Below are positions 9,422 through 19,069 of a stretch of DNA of 64,000 nucleotides, piece by piece (position 1 is the first letter of the stretch; every line of letters begins with the position of its first letter). The notes under the pieces were generated by a model. That model made no database searches. It worked only from the letters and a program-made list of their open reading frames with translations, and was not told the DNA's origin. The stretch comes from an uncultured Clostridia bacterium (GTDB taxonomy: Bacteria; Bacillota; Clostridia; Lachnospirales; Lachnospiraceae): positions 33,664 to 97,663 of the forward strand of contig CAOKDX010000010.1 in the NCBI GenBank assembly GCA_948467395.1, read 5' to 3'. A program made the position numbers and the translations under genes.

Positions 9422-10405
9422 ATGAATTTACAGGGTAGACATTTTTTGACACTGAAGGATTTTACGCAGGAAGAGATCCGCTATATGCTGGATACGGCAA
9501 AAGAGCTGAAAGAGAAGAAAAAGAAGGGGATTGTGGAGAAGCCCTTTGAGGGAAAAAATATTGCGTTGATTTTTGAAAAGACCAGCACCAGGACGCGCTG
9601 CTCCTTTGAGACAGCGGCTCATGACCTGGGCATGGGAGTGACCTATCTGGATCCGAAAGGATCCCAGATAGGGAAGAAGGAGAGTATCGCAGACACTGCC
9701 CGTGTCCTGGGGCGCATGTTTGACGGCATAGAATACCGGGGCTACGGTCAGGAGATTGTGGAGGAGCTGGCGGAATATGCCGGCGTACCGGTATGGAACG
9801 GTCTGACGAATGAATATCATCCAACCCAGATGCTGGCGGATCTCCTCACCATTGAGGAAGAGTTCGGCAGCGTGTCGGGGATCCGGCTGACATATATGGG
9901 GGACGCCCGTTACAATATGGGAAATTCCCTGATGATTGCATGTGCAAAGATGGGGATGCACTTTACGGCGTGTGCGCCAAAGGCATATTTTCCAGCGGAG
10001 GAGCTGGTGGAGGAGTGCCGGAAATACGCGGCAGAGAGCGGCGGCAGCATTACCCTGACGGAGGATGTCAAAGAGGGAACGACGGGCGCTGATGTGCTTT
10101 ATACGGATGTCTGGGTATCTATGGGAGAGCCGGATGAGGTATGGGAGGAGCGCATCCGGGTTCTGTCGCCATATCAGATCAATGCGGCAGCCATGGCCAA
10201 TGCAAAGGATAACGCTGTGATGATGCACTGTCTTCCGGCCTTCCACGACCTGAAGACGGCCATCGGCAGGGATATCCATGAAAAATATGGTCTCACGGAG
10301 ATGGAAGTGACAGATGAAATATTTGAAAAATATGCGGATGTGGTTTTCCGGGAGGCGGAGAACCGCATGCATACGATAAAGGCAGTGATGTATGTAACGT
10401 TGTGA
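9422..10405 (+). CDS. argF: Ornithine carbamoyltransferase
   Basis: Joins carbamoyl phosphate to ornithine to give citrulline, in arginine synthesis or, in reverse, in arginine deiminase catabolism. It carries the carbamoyl-phosphate motif STRTR at 55-59, HCLP at 269-272 and the ornithine-type SMG loop (VWVSMGE), which separates it from aspartate carbamoyltransferase. The 327 aa length is usual. No other arginine genes are nearby, so an anabolic or catabolic role cannot be chosen. Confidence 0.94.
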   Translation: MNLQGRHFLTLKDFTQEEIRYMLDTAKELKEKKKKGIVEKPFEGKNIALIFEKTSTRTRCSFETAAHDLGMGVTYLDPKGSQIGKKESIADTARVLGRMFDGIEYRGYGQEIVEELAEYAGVPVWNGLTNEYHPTQMLADLLTIEEEFGSVSGIRLTYMGDARYNMGNSLMIACAKMGMHFTACAPKAYFPAEELVEECRKYAAESGGSITLTEDVKEGTTGADVLYTDVWVSMGEPDEVWEERIRVLSPYQINAAAMANAKDNAVMMHCLPAFHDLKTAIGRDIHEKYGLTEMEVTDEIFEKYADVVFREAENRMHTIKAVMYVTL

Positions 10406-10427
10406 TAAAATCTGGAAAGGAGCCAAT

Positions 10428-11798
10428 ATGAGCAATAATCTAAATGCCGGATATGGGAATGACTGGATACGCAGGATGGCATCGGTATGCGAAGAAAGCA
10501 GCACGATTGACTCTACATTATTTTCTAAATATGAAGTGAAAAGGGGTCTTCGGGACCTGAACGGGCAGGGAGTCCTCACGGGACTGACTGAGATATCGGA
10601 GATCCGGTCCTATACGGTAGTGGACCGGGAGATGATCCCATGTGAGGGTAAATTGTATTATCAGGGAATTGACATAGAAGAGATCGTGGACGGTTTTCTG
10701 GCCGAGAAACGGTTTGGTTATGAAGAGGTAGTGTACCTGCTGCTGTTTGGCAGACTGCCCGACAGCATGGAGCTTGAAGAATTAAAGGATATGCTGGCTG
10801 AGTTCCGCCACAGCCTTCCCACCAGCTTTGTGCGGGACATTATTATGAAAGCCCCCAGTTCAGATCTGATGAACACGCTGGGGCGCAGCGTCCTGACCTT
10901 GTATTCCTATGACGACAGGGCGGACGATACCACGACGGAAAATGTACTCCGCCAGTGTCTGCAGCTGGTGGCGCTGTTTCCCCTTTTTACTGTGTATGGA
11001 TATCATGCCGCATGCTATTTTTATGGGGAATCCAGCTTCTTCCTGCACCCGCCGAAGAGGGAGTACTCCACGGCGGAAAATATATTACATATGCTTCGGC
11101 CGGACAGTAAATTTACCACGCTGGAGGCGAAGATACTGGATATCGCGCTGGTGCTTCACGCGGAGCACGGAGGCGGTAATAACTCTACCTTTACGGATCA
11201 CGTTGTCACCTCTTCCGGGACGGACACCTATGTAGCCATATCGGCGGCCCTTGGTTCCCTGAAAGGCCCAAGGCATGGCGGGGCCAATAAGAAGGTGTCC
11301 ATGATGTTTGAGGATATGAAAAAGAAGGTGAAGGACTGGGAGGACGAGGAAGAGGTGGAGAGCTATCTCACAGCCCTTCTGAACCGGCAGGTCTTTGACA
11401 AATCGGGGCTGATCTACGGCATGGGGCACGCCGTCTATTCCATCTCAGATCCCAGGGCAAGAACATTCCGGAAGTTTGTCAAGAAGCTGGCGGATGAAAA
11501 GGGGATGCAGAAGGAATTTGCCCTGTATAATCTGGTAGAGAATCTGGCGCCGAAGGTTATCGCCAACGAACGTCATATTTATAAGGGGGTCAGCGCCAAT
11601 ATAGATTTCTACAGCGGGCTTGTCTACAGTATGCTGGAGATTCCTCTTGAAATGTATACGCCGCTGTTTGCCATCGGCAGGATCGCCGGCTGGAGCGCCC
11701 ACCGTATCGAGGAGCTTGTCAATGCCGGAAAAATCATACGTCCGGCTTATAAGGCAGTGGGAAGGCATAAGTCCTATGTGCCAATGGCGGAGAGGTGA
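10428..11798 (+). CDS. Citrate synthase
   Basis: Condenses acetyl-CoA and oxaloacetate to citrate. At 456 aa it belongs to the GltA/CitZ fold. Visible active-site stretches are LHAEHGGGNNSTF, the GPRHGGANKKV loop and YGMGHAVYSISDPRA, which carry the catalytic histidines and CoA contacts. It has about 60 extra N-terminal residues compared with short bacterial forms, a layout common in Lachnospiraceae. The next small gene starts 5 bp after its stop codon. Aconitase and isocitrate dehydrogenase are not in the window. Confidence 0.93.
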   Translation: MSNNLNAGYGNDWIRRMASVCEESSTIDSTLFSKYEVKRGLRDLNGQGVLTGLTEISEIRSYTVVDREMIPCEGKLYYQGIDIEEIVDGFLAEKRFGYEEVVYLLLFGRLPDSMELEELKDMLAEFRHSLPTSFVRDIIMKAPSSDLMNTLGRSVLTLYSYDDRADDTTTENVLRQCLQLVALFPLFTVYGYHAACYFYGESSFFLHPPKREYSTAENILHMLRPDSKFTTLEAKILDIALVLHAEHGGGNNSTFTDHVVTSSGTDTYVAISAALGSLKGPRHGGANKKVSMMFEDMKKKVKDWEDEEEVESYLTALLNRQVFDKSGLIYGMGHAVYSISDPRARTFRKFVKKLADEKGMQKEFALYNLVENLAPKVIANERHIYKGVSANIDFYSGLVYSMLEIPLEMYTPLFAIGRIAGWSAHRIEELVNAGKIIRPAYKAVGRHKSYVPMAER

Positions 11799-11802
11799 TG
11801 GG

Positions 11803-12159
11803 ATGAAGGAGGATCAGATTCTGTGCGCCTGCAGCGCATATGAGCGGAAATATTACCTCAATCCCCGGTTTTACTCCCTGCCGGATCAGATCCAGGATGA
11901 GCTGCAGATCCTGGCGGTGACTATGACGGAGGATGTGGGCGGAGTATTTACGATGGAATTTGATGAGGATGGATGTCTGTATATGTCTGCTATGGCGGAA
12001 GAGAATGACTTTGCCTTTGATGAGATTGGCAGCCATCTGAAAATAAAACAGTATCAGAGCCGCTATGCGGATCTGATGGAAGAATTGGAAGAGTATTACA
12101 GAACATTTTTTCTCTCCCGTGACGGTGACGCCGGACTGCGGGAGGAGCGCGGGGAATAA
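11803..12159 (+). CDS. Small acidic conserved protein of unknown function
   Basis: 118-aa soluble acidic protein beginning [20 protein letters not shown]. It resembles a small family seen in Lachnospiraceae (possibly DUF6145), but this is from memory and no function is known. The first third contains two close cysteines (CAC) and several tyrosines; the last 15 residues look disordered. The ATG at 11803 follows the citrate synthase stop by 4 bp and coaX starts two bases after its stop, so it belongs to a citrate synthase-coaX-dus operon. Confidence 0.75.
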   Translation: MKEDQILCACSAYERKYYLNPRFYSLPDQIQDELQILAVTMTEDVGGVFTMEFDEDGCLYMSAMAEENDFAFDEIGSHLKIKQYQSRYADLMEELEEYYRTFFLSRDGDAGLREERGE

Positions 12160-12161
12160 TT

Positions 12162-12938
12162 ATGCTATTAGCCATTGATATCGGAAATACCAATCTTACA
12201 TTCGGCCTGTTTGACGGCGGGGAGATCTGCCACAAATTCAGGCTGACCACCAGCCTGCCCCGGACGTCGGACGAGTTCGGTGTGCAGATTATGGAACAGC
12301 TGTCCCATTCCCAGGGGACGGAACAGGAAGTGCATGATGTGATCATCTGCTCCGTTGTTCCCAAGATTATGTATTCGCTCACAAGCGGCATCAAAAAATA
12401 CCTGAACTGCGACCCCATGGTGGTGGGACAGGGGACGAGGTCGGGCATCCGCATCGCCACCACGAACCCTGTGGAGATCGGGGCTGACCGGGTAGTAGAT
12501 GCTGTGGGGGCATATTTTCTCTATGGCGGTCCGGTGATCGTCATTGACTATGGCACCGCTACCACCTACGATCTTGTGACGGCGGACGGTTCCCTGGCGG
12601 CGGGGGTGACGGCCCCCGGGATCCGCATCAGTGCCCGGGCTCTCTGGAGCAATGCGGCGAAGCTGCCGGAGATTGAGATCGTGAAGCCGAAATCCATTTT
12701 GGCAAAGACCACCATAACCAGTATGCAGGCGGGGCTTGTATATGGAACCATCGGCCAGACGGAGTATATCATCGACAGATTTAAAGAGGAGTCCGGCTGC
12801 AAGGGGATAAAGGTGGTTGCCACCGGAGGCCTCGGCAGGATTATTTCAGAGGGGACAGAGAAGATTGATGTGTATGACCCGGAACTGACACTGAAAGGAA
12901 TGCGGCTGATCTATGAGCGGACAAAGGCGAATGAGTAG
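12162..12938 (+). CDS. coaX: Type III pantothenate kinase
   Basis: Phosphorylates pantothenate in the first step of coenzyme A synthesis. The 258 aa protein has the ASKHA-fold phosphate motifs [12 protein letters not shown] at the N-terminus, [11 protein letters not shown] near residue 107 and [13 protein letters not shown] near residue 127. The type III kinase is not feedback-inhibited by CoA (family knowledge). The downstream dus gene starts 8 bp inside its end. Confidence 0.95.
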   Translation: MLLAIDIGNTNLTFGLFDGGEICHKFRLTTSLPRTSDEFGVQIMEQLSHSQGTEQEVHDVIICSVVPKIMYSLTSGIKKYLNCDPMVVGQGTRSGIRIATTNPVEIGADRVVDAVGAYFLYGGPVIVIDYGTATTYDLVTADGSLAAGVTAPGIRISARALWSNAAKLPEIEIVKPKSILAKTTITSMQAGLVYGTIGQTEYIIDRFKEESGCKGIKVVATGGLGRIISEGTEKIDVYDPELTLKGMRLIYERTKANE

Positions 12939-13914
12939 GAAACTCACGATAGGGAATGTCGAATTGCAGGGAAATATTATTCTGGCACCAATGGCAGGGG
13001 TTACGGACCTGCCATTTCGTATACTCTGCAAAGAGCAGGGGGCAGACCTGATCTGTACCGAGATGGTCAGCGCCAAGGGAATCCTGTACAACAATAAGAA
13101 CACAGAGGAGTTGCTCCGCATAGACGAGAGAGAGAGACCGGTGTCCCTGCAGCTCTTTGGCTCCGATCCCGATATTGTCAGCGAGATGGCAAAGCGGATT
13201 CAGGAACGGAATTTTGATATACTGGATATCAATATGGGGTGTCCGGTGCCGAAGGTGGTCAACAACGGGGAGGGGTCGGCACTGTTAAACGATATTCCAC
13301 TGGCTGCCCGGATCATTGAAAAGACAGTGAAGGCGGTCCGCAAACCGGTGACTGTGAAATTCCGAAAGGGCTTCCGCCGGGGCGAGCAGCAGGCAGTGGA
13401 GCTGGCAAAGGCGGCGGAGGCGGCGGGGGCGGCGGCAGTGGCCGTCCATGGCAGGACCAGGGAGGAGTACTACAGCGGAACCGCGGACTGGAGTTGTATT
13501 GCCGCAGTAAAAGAAGCAGTGAAGATCCCTGTGATTGGCAACGGCGATCTATCCACCCCCCAGGACGGGGAACGGATGATGCGGGAGACAGGCTGCGACG
13601 GACTGATGATTGGCAGGGGGGCAAGAGGGAATCCCTGGATCTTTCATCAGATGAAGAGGTGGAGGGAGACCGGTGAGACAGAGCCGAAACCGGATTTTCA
13701 TACCGTCTGCCGGATGATACTGCGCCATGCGGCGATGCAGGCGGAGTGGAAGGGGGAGAGGCGTGGTATCATGGAGATGCGGACTCATATTGCATGGTAT
13801 ACAGCCGGATATCCCCATTCGGCTCATCTCAGGCGGTCCGTAAACCAGCTTGAGACCTATGCGCAGCTGGAGGAATTGTTAAAGGGATATTGTATCAGAG
13901 ACAAGGAAGGATAG
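12931..13914 (+). CDS. dus: tRNA-dihydrouridine synthase (DusB type)
   Basis: FMN-dependent enzyme that reduces uridines in the tRNA D-loop. The 327 aa TIM barrel begins with the FMN motif [12 protein letters not shown]. The catalytic cysteine lies in [10 protein letters not shown], and [14 protein letters not shown] and IGNGDL are visible phosphate-binding stretches. The start is ATG 12931, overlapping coaX by 8 bp; an in-frame ATG at 12913 deeper in coaX lacks a clear ribosome-binding site. The C-terminal helical RNA-binding domain is complete. Confidence 0.94.
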   Translation: MSRKLTIGNVELQGNIILAPMAGVTDLPFRILCKEQGADLICTEMVSAKGILYNNKNTEELLRIDERERPVSLQLFGSDPDIVSEMAKRIQERNFDILDINMGCPVPKVVNNGEGSALLNDIPLAARIIEKTVKAVRKPVTVKFRKGFRRGEQQAVELAKAAEAAGAAAVAVHGRTREEYYSGTADWSCIAAVKEAVKIPVIGNGDLSTPQDGERMMRETGCDGLMIGRGARGNPWIFHQMKRWRETGETEPKPDFHTVCRMILRHAAMQAEWKGERRGIMEMRTHIAWYTAGYPHSAHLRRSVNQLETYAQLEELLKGYCIRDKEG

Positions 13915-13922
13915 TGGGAAGT

Positions 13923-14345
13923 ATGAGGAAACCATTTTTTTTACTGCTGCTGGAATTATCCCAGGCCCATGCAAGCAGGAGCCGGGAGGGGTTCCAGCGG
14001 CTGGATCTCTCGGATGGACAGCCAAAGATACTCTATATTCTAGGGGCCCAGGACGGACACACCCAGAAGGAGCTGGCAGAGCTGTGCCGGATCCGGCCAT
14101 CTACACTGACCGTTATGCTGGATAAGATGGAGAAGAAAGCCTACCTGTACAGGGAGCAGGTTACGGTCTCCGGCGGCAAGAGAGCCTACCGGATCTTCCT
14201 CACAGAGGAGGGGCGGGAGATGGCGGGGAAGGTCAGGCGTCTGATGGATGAACTGGATGACAGAAGCCTTCGGGGGCTGTCAGAGGAGGAAACGGAAATG
14301 CTTTATGACCTGATGAATAGAGTAATCGATAATCTGGAGGATTAG
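13923..14345 (+). CDS. MarR family transcriptional regulator
   Basis: Winged-helix repressor or activator of 140 aa with a dimerising helical region at each end. The recognition region reads HTQKELAELCRIRPSTLTVM (about 58-77), followed by a wing containing a basic RAYRI stretch. MarR proteins bind short palindromes and release them on binding phenolic or oxidised ligands. A 7-bp-arm palindrome lies in the promoter just downstream (14385-14402), so the esterase gene and the exporter genes beyond it are candidate targets. The start is ATG 13923. Confidence 0.9.
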   Translation: MRKPFFLLLLELSQAHASRSREGFQRLDLSDGQPKILYILGAQDGHTQKELAELCRIRPSTLTVMLDKMEKKAYLYREQVTVSGGKRAYRIFLTEEGREMAGKVRRLMDELDDRSLRGLSEEETEMLYDLMNRVIDNLED

Positions 14346-14349
14346 AAGG

Positions 14350-14402
14350 TTGACTTTTGGGAAGAGAGGAACTATAATTTTGTATAATTAGAATACTAAT
14401 TA
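14350..14402 (+). promoter_or_regulatory. Promoter with MarR-type palindromic operator
   Basis: TTGACT (14350-14355) and TATAAT (14373-14378) are spaced by 17 bases. A palindrome with 7-bp arms (TAATTAG and CTAATTA, 4-bp spacer) sits at 14385-14402, over the expected start site and over a second TATAAT at 14383-14388. A protein bound there would block transcription of the esterase gene. Confidence 0.7.
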
Positions 14403-14422
14403 GATGGAGGGGACAGGGCGCT

Positions 14423-15298
14423 ATGATTGATAAGAGGGAAAACAAGGGCGGGAGGGATCCTTATGACGGAGATCTTGCCTATCCCGTTCCAGAGGATTAC
14501 CGGACGGCAGGCGGGGATACTACATATGGAGAGACGAGGACGGTGGAGTACTGGTCGGGAACGACAAAGAGCTCCCGCCGGGCAATCGTAATACTTCCGC
14601 CGGGATATTCGGAGGAAAGAGCCTATCCGGTAGTCTATCTCTGTCACGGACTGGGGCAGGATGAGACACAGTGGCTGGAAGAGGGGAAGGCAGGAACCAT
14701 ACTGGGGAACATGATCGCGGCCGGGGACGCCGCAGAGATGATTCTTGTTCTGGCCAACTGCAGGGCCTGGAAACAGGATGGTGTCCATCCAGAGGAGACA
14801 TTTTCACTGGCACATTACGCCGCCTTCAATAATTTTCTCAAGGATTTCACTGACCATCTGCAGCCCTTTATCGAAGAAAATTTTGCCGCTGCCAGGGGCA
14901 GGGAAAATACTGCCATTGCTGGATTTTCCATGGGAGGAAGAGTGGCGCTTCATCTGGGAATGACCTTACAGGATACCTTTGGAGGCATTGGGGCATTCTG
15001 CCCGGCGCCGGGAATACTTCCCTATACGAATATGGGTGTCACGGAGGATGGACTCTTTACTGAGAGGATTTTTGATCTGAAAGAGCGATACAGGGACAGA
15101 ACCCTTATTATGATCGTGGCGGGGAAATCGGATCCCATCGTAAGGGATTTTCCGGAATCCTATCACGATGTCCTGTACAAAAACGGGGTAGAGCATATCT
15201 GGTATAAAAGATCCGGCGGGCATGATATGGATGTGAGCGGTCAGGGGCTCTGGCATTTCCTAAAGGAAATCTCCCGGTTCACATTTTGTTCAGAATAA
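14423..15298 (+). CDS. Esterase D-family alpha/beta hydrolase
   Basis: Serine hydrolase of 291 aa. The nucleophile elbow GFSMGG lies near residue 172 and the oxyanion region VVYLCHGLGQDE near residue 70. The likely acid is in VAGKSDPIV and the histidine in RSGGHDMDVS near the C-terminus. The family includes feruloyl esterases and S-formylglutathione hydrolases. No signal peptide is seen, so it acts in the cytoplasm on an imported ester. It lies behind a strong promoter with a MarR-type palindrome and ends before a terminator, so it is a one-gene unit. Confidence 0.88.
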   Translation: MIDKRENKGGRDPYDGDLAYPVPEDYRTAGGDTTYGETRTVEYWSGTTKSSRRAIVILPPGYSEERAYPVVYLCHGLGQDETQWLEEGKAGTILGNMIAAGDAAEMILVLANCRAWKQDGVHPEETFSLAHYAAFNNFLKDFTDHLQPFIEENFAAARGRENTAIAGFSMGGRVALHLGMTLQDTFGGIGAFCPAPGILPYTNMGVTEDGLFTERIFDLKERYRDRTLIMIVAGKSDPIVRDFPESYHDVLYKNGVEHIWYKRSGGHDMDVSGQGLWHFLKEISRFTFCSE

Positions 15299-15348
15299 CA
15301 TCACATTGTGCTCAAAGTTTCATCATATTTGAATCATATTTCTATATT

Positions 15349-15392
15349 AGGCTGAATGGTAGAAAAAGGAAAATTCTATCATTCAGCCTTTT
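15349..15392 (+). terminator. Rho-independent terminator after the esterase gene
   Basis: A 15-bp stem (15349-15363 paired with 15375-15389, one wobble) is followed by TTTT. Confidence 0.85.
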
Positions 15393-15451
15393 GTATTTAT
15401 CTATCAGTGAAAACGGGTGATGGGCTGAAGGAACAGGAGGGCATTTAGAGA

Positions 15452-16936
15452 ATGAGAACAGAGAAAAAACGGGTGATGGTGATCGCCGCAGCGGTGATGA
15501 TAGCGGGGACAGCGGCAGTCATACTGGTACCGCGGCTGAGGAAGGGACAGGAAGATCCGAAAGCGGCAGTGCAGGAGAACACAGTCAGTCTGGAGAGGAT
15601 GGATCTGACAGATTCCGTCAGCGCCACAGGTACGATAGAAAGCGTCTCTTCCAGGACAGTTACCGCCGGGGTGTCGGATGCGGAGATACGGCAGATAAAG
15701 GTGCAGGAGGGGGACCAGGTAAAGAAGGGACAGACCCTGCTTGTCTTTGATAAAACGGATCTGACGGAGGCGAAAAAGGAGGCGGAACAAAATCTGGCAG
15801 ATACGAAAGAACAATCTGATCTGGAAACCGCTTCGGCCAGAAGGAAGCTGAAGGAGGCCCAGGAGAACGCCCAAACCGACAGCACGAGGCAGGATCAGGC
15901 TGTGGCATCGGCGGAGAAGGCATACCAGACGGCAAAAAAACAGGTGCAGGCGGCAGAGGATGCGGCGGCCAAAGAGAAGGCGGAGGAATCCGTGCAGCAG
16001 CTGAAGGAGGCCTATGAGAAAGCGAAAAGTGAGCGGGAAAGCGCGGCCCAGCAGAATAAAGCAAATATTCAGAATGCAGAGGATTCCCTCAATTCGGTAG
16101 AAAACAGCAATAAAAAATCACTCCGGGAGGCGGAAAAATCTGTGGACTCGGCGGAAGAGCTGCTGGGAGAGTGCACGGTGAGAGCGCCTATAAGCGGTAC
16201 GGTGACTGCCATTAATGTGGAAAAAGGAGACCGGTACAGCGGAGGTGATATTATGGTTATCAGCGACTGTGACAATCTGCAGGTGACGACGATGGTAAGC
16301 GAATACGATATCAGTAAGATCGAAAAGGGACAGCGGGCCGTAATCCTGACAGATGCCACAGAGGAGGAAGAATTAGAGGGAGAGGTAACCTATGTGGCTG
16401 TCACGGCTGGCAGCGGCTCTTCCAGTTCAGGCAGTACGGCAGGAACAGGCAATTCTTCCTCTGCCGCGTCACTGTCTTCTTCCACGGGCAGCACGGGATA
16501 CGAGGTAAGGATTGAGATGAAGGAGAGGAAGGACGCCCTTCGAGTGGGGATGACAGCGAAATGCAGTATCATACAGAAGGAGGCGGCGGATGTACTGGCG
16601 GTGCCGTATGATGCGGTCCATACGGATAAAGAGGGCAGTAGTGCCATCACGGTCAGGGATTCTGTCTCCGGAACAAAGGAAATTGCTGTGACGAAGGGGA
16701 TGGAGAGCGACTATTATGTAGAGATCAGCGGCGAGGGGCTTACAGAAGGACTTCGGGTGGTCATCCCGTCAGATGAAACCGCATCGGATACGGAAAAGGA
16801 AGACGAAGACAATATGGGCTTCGGCGATTGGATGAGTGGCAGGGGCGGCGCGGCAGTGCCCGGCAGCGGCGGCAGGCCGGATGCCGGTGGAAAGACCAGG
16901 GGAAACGGGGCGCCCGTCGGCGGACCAGGAATGTAA
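15452..16936 (+). CDS. MacA/HlyD-like membrane fusion protein
   Basis: Adaptor subunit of an ABC exporter, 494 aa. One N-terminal membrane anchor (about 8-28) precedes a lipoyl half-motif (about 60-95) and an Ala/Glu/Lys/Gln-rich coiled coil (about 100-230). The second lipoyl half follows (VRAPISGTVTAINVEKGDR), then a beta-barrel. A Ser/Gly/Thr-rich insert lies near 323-350, and the tail after about 440 is Gly-rich and disordered. It is followed directly by the ATPase and permease genes. In a Gram-positive such triads export peptides or drugs. Confidence 0.9.
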   Translation: MRTEKKRVMVIAAAVMIAGTAAVILVPRLRKGQEDPKAAVQENTVSLERMDLTDSVSATGTIESVSSRTVTAGVSDAEIRQIKVQEGDQVKKGQTLLVFDKTDLTEAKKEAEQNLADTKEQSDLETASARRKLKEAQENAQTDSTRQDQAVASAEKAYQTAKKQVQAAEDAAAKEKAEESVQQLKEAYEKAKSERESAAQQNKANIQNAEDSLNSVENSNKKSLREAEKSVDSAEELLGECTVRAPISGTVTAINVEKGDRYSGGDIMVISDCDNLQVTTMVSEYDISKIEKGQRAVILTDATEEEELEGEVTYVAVTAGSGSSSSGSTAGTGNSSSAASLSSSTGSTGYEVRIEMKERKDALRVGMTAKCSIIQKEAADVLAVPYDAVHTDKEGSSAITVRDSVSGTKEIAVTKGMESDYYVEISGEGLTEGLRVVIPSDETASDTEKEDEDNMGFGDWMSGRGGAAVPGSGGRPDAGGKTRGNGAPVGGPGM

Positions 16937-16947
16937 GGAGGCGCAGA

Positions 16948-17658
16948 ATGGAGAGTAAATATACAATCATTGATTTGCAGCATATCGTCAAGAGATTTTA
17001 CATCGGCAGGCCAAATGAGCTGGAGATACTGCATGGCATTGATCTCCGGGTCAGGCAGGGAGAATTTGTGTCTGTTGTTGGGGAGTCCGGATCCGGAAAA
17101 TCGACATTGATGAATATTATCGGCGCCCTGGACCGGCCCACAGAGGGGAAGTATATGTTCGCAGGCACGGATATCTGCCGGGCAAAGGACCGGCGTCTGT
17201 CTGATATAAGAAACCGTCAGATCGGTTTCGTCTTCCAGACATATAATCTGATTGCCCGCACTTCTGCGCTGTCCAATGTGGCGCTTCCCATGCTCTATGC
17301 CGCGGTCCCTGGGAAGGAGCGGAGCAGGCGGGCGGAAGAGCTGCTGGAACTGGTAGGTATGAAGGATCGGATGACGCACCGTCCGGATGAGCTGTCCGGA
17401 GGTCAGAAGCAGAGGGTGGCAATTGCCCGGGCCATGGCAAACGATCCCGACCTCCTTCTGGCCGACGAGCCGACGGGGGCCCTGGATTCCAAGACCGGCC
17501 GTGTCATCATGGATATCTTTCACCGCCTTCACAGGGAGAGGGGAAAGACCATTGTCCTCATTACACACTCCATGGAGCTTGCGGAGGAGACGGAGAGGAT
17601 CGTCACGATCCGGGACGGGGAGATTACCGGGGAGAAAAGGGGGGAACTGGCATGCTGA
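16948..17658 (+). CDS. MacB-type ABC transporter ATP-binding protein
   Basis: Nucleotide-binding subunit, 236 aa, of the LolD/MacB/FtsE class. Walker A is GESGSGKST near residue 46, the signature is LSGGQKQR, Walker B is LLLADEPTGALD and the switch histidine is in LITHS. The ATG at 16948 follows AAGGAGG; earlier in-frame starts lie inside the adaptor gene. It overlaps the permease gene by 7 bp, so the three subunits are one operon. Confidence 0.95.
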   Translation: MESKYTIIDLQHIVKRFYIGRPNELEILHGIDLRVRQGEFVSVVGESGSGKSTLMNIIGALDRPTEGKYMFAGTDICRAKDRRLSDIRNRQIGFVFQTYNLIARTSALSNVALPMLYAAVPGKERSRRAEELLELVGMKDRMTHRPDELSGGQKQRVAIARAMANDPDLLLADEPTGALDSKTGRVIMDIFHRLHRERGKTIVLITHSMELAEETERIVTIRDGEITGEKRGELAC

Positions 17659-18944
17659 TCTGGGAGAATATTAAGCTGGCCCTCACCGGCCTGATGTGCA
17701 GCAAAATGCGTTCCCTGCTGACCATGCTGGGAATCATAATCGGGATCGGTTCTGTTATTGCCATTATGACCGTGAGTACTTCGCTGACCAGCTCGATTAC
17801 CGATACCTTCGCCGGCCTGGGGGCTAATAATGTTACTGTGGGACTGAAAAAGCAGTCAGAGGGGGAGGAGGTGAGGCGCAATGGCATGAGGTTTGGGGCC
17901 TCAAACCGTCAGATCAGTCTGGAGGCGGAGGACCGTATCACAGATGAAATGATAGCTTCCCTAAAGAACCATTTTGATACGAAAATTAAAACCATTGCGC
18001 TGGAGGAATCCGCGGGCAGCGGGATTGTAAAAGCAGGGGAGGATACGGCAAATGTGCAGGTATCAGGCATAAACGCAGGATTTTTTGAATCGAAGGATAT
18101 TACACTTCTGGAGGGACGGCGTCTGACGGATGCAGATATAGACGGTGCCAAAAGTGTTATTATGGTTTCGGACAAGGCGGCCGAAAAAATATTTGGCGGA
18201 AATATAATAGAAGCCCTGAACAAGAAGATCAATATCGGGATCAACGATATTTATTACAGTTTTTATATCGTGGGCATTTATCAGTATGAGGGGGAGGAAT
18301 CCTTTTCCTCGGAATCAGAGGAGGATGTGGTTACAAGTGCTTATATTCCCATTACTTCGGGAAAGAAGCGGATGCACACGGATGACGGTTATGAACAGTT
18401 TACCATTGTAACCGATCCTTCTGTCGGAAGTGCCGCGGATTTTGCGGATGAGGCGGCGCGTTATATGAACCGTGAGTTCTATGCCGGGAACGAAAATTAT
18501 CAGATCAGTACGACGACGATGAGCGCGGTGACGGACTCCATGAATGAGATGATTGGGACGGTATCCATTGCTATTGCCTTTATTGCCGGCATCTCCCTTC
18601 TTGTGGGTGGCATCGGGGTGATGAACATCATGCTTGTCTCCATTACGGAGCGGACCAGGGAGATCGGTACGCGTAAGGCGCTGGGAGCGAAAAACAGTTC
18701 CATCCGTCTGCAGTTTATTGTGGAATCCGTCGTGCTCTGCCTGATCGGAGGAATCCTTGGGATCTTGCTGGGAACGGCGCTGGGAGCAGCGGCGGCCTCC
18801 TTGCTCGGATATTCTGCGGCGGCGCCGGTTATGGCCATCCTTGCCGCCGTCCTGTTCTCCATGGCCATCGGTATCTTTTTCGGGTATTACCCGGCGAATA
18901 AGGCTGCGAAACTGGATCCCATCGAAGCATTGGGCTATGAATAG
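17652..18944 (+). CDS. MacB-type ABC transporter permease
   Basis: Permease subunit of 430 aa with the MacB layout: one N-terminal transmembrane helix (about 18-40), a large extracellular domain (about 45-280) and three C-terminal helices (about 300-325, 350-375 and 390-415). The family stretches GIGVMNIMLVSITERTREIG and the closing ANKAAKLDPIEAL are present. It works with the adaptor and ATPase encoded just upstream; the substrate is unknown. Confidence 0.93.
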   Translation: MLIWENIKLALTGLMCSKMRSLLTMLGIIIGIGSVIAIMTVSTSLTSSITDTFAGLGANNVTVGLKKQSEGEEVRRNGMRFGASNRQISLEAEDRITDEMIASLKNHFDTKIKTIALEESAGSGIVKAGEDTANVQVSGINAGFFESKDITLLEGRRLTDADIDGAKSVIMVSDKAAEKIFGGNIIEALNKKINIGINDIYYSFYIVGIYQYEGEESFSSESEEDVVTSAYIPITSGKKRMHTDDGYEQFTIVTDPSVGSAADFADEAARYMNREFYAGNENYQISTTTMSAVTDSMNEMIGTVSIAIAFIAGISLLVGGIGVMNIMLVSITERTREIGTRKALGAKNSSIRLQFIVESVVLCLIGGILGILLGTALGAAAASLLGYSAAAPVMAILAAVLFSMAIGIFFGYYPANKAAKLDPIEALGYE

Positions 18945-18980
18945 AAAAGGGAAGGGGGGATGAAAGGCGACAGAAAATTG

Positions 18981-19040
18981 TTGAAAAGAACATTTGTTTG
19001 TGCTATACTATACTTCATCATTGCTGCCGGGGAGGCAGCA
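18981..19040 (+). promoter_or_regulatory. Sigma-A promoter and leader hairpin for parE
   Basis: TTGAAA (18981-18986) and TATACT (19004-19009) are spaced by 17 bases. The leader then carries a hairpin with 7-bp arms, TGCTGCC (19022-19028) and GGCAGCA (19034-19040), 30 bases before the start codon. Confidence 0.75.
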
Positions 19041-19069
19041 GCAAGAAAGCCGGAAGGGGTTCAGAACAG

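Noticed and set aside
18998-19069. Longer N-terminus for the topoisomerase B subunit
   Set aside because: The extra codons cover the -10 region and leader hairpin of a strong promoter; the ATG at 19070 has the ribosome-binding site and family-like start.
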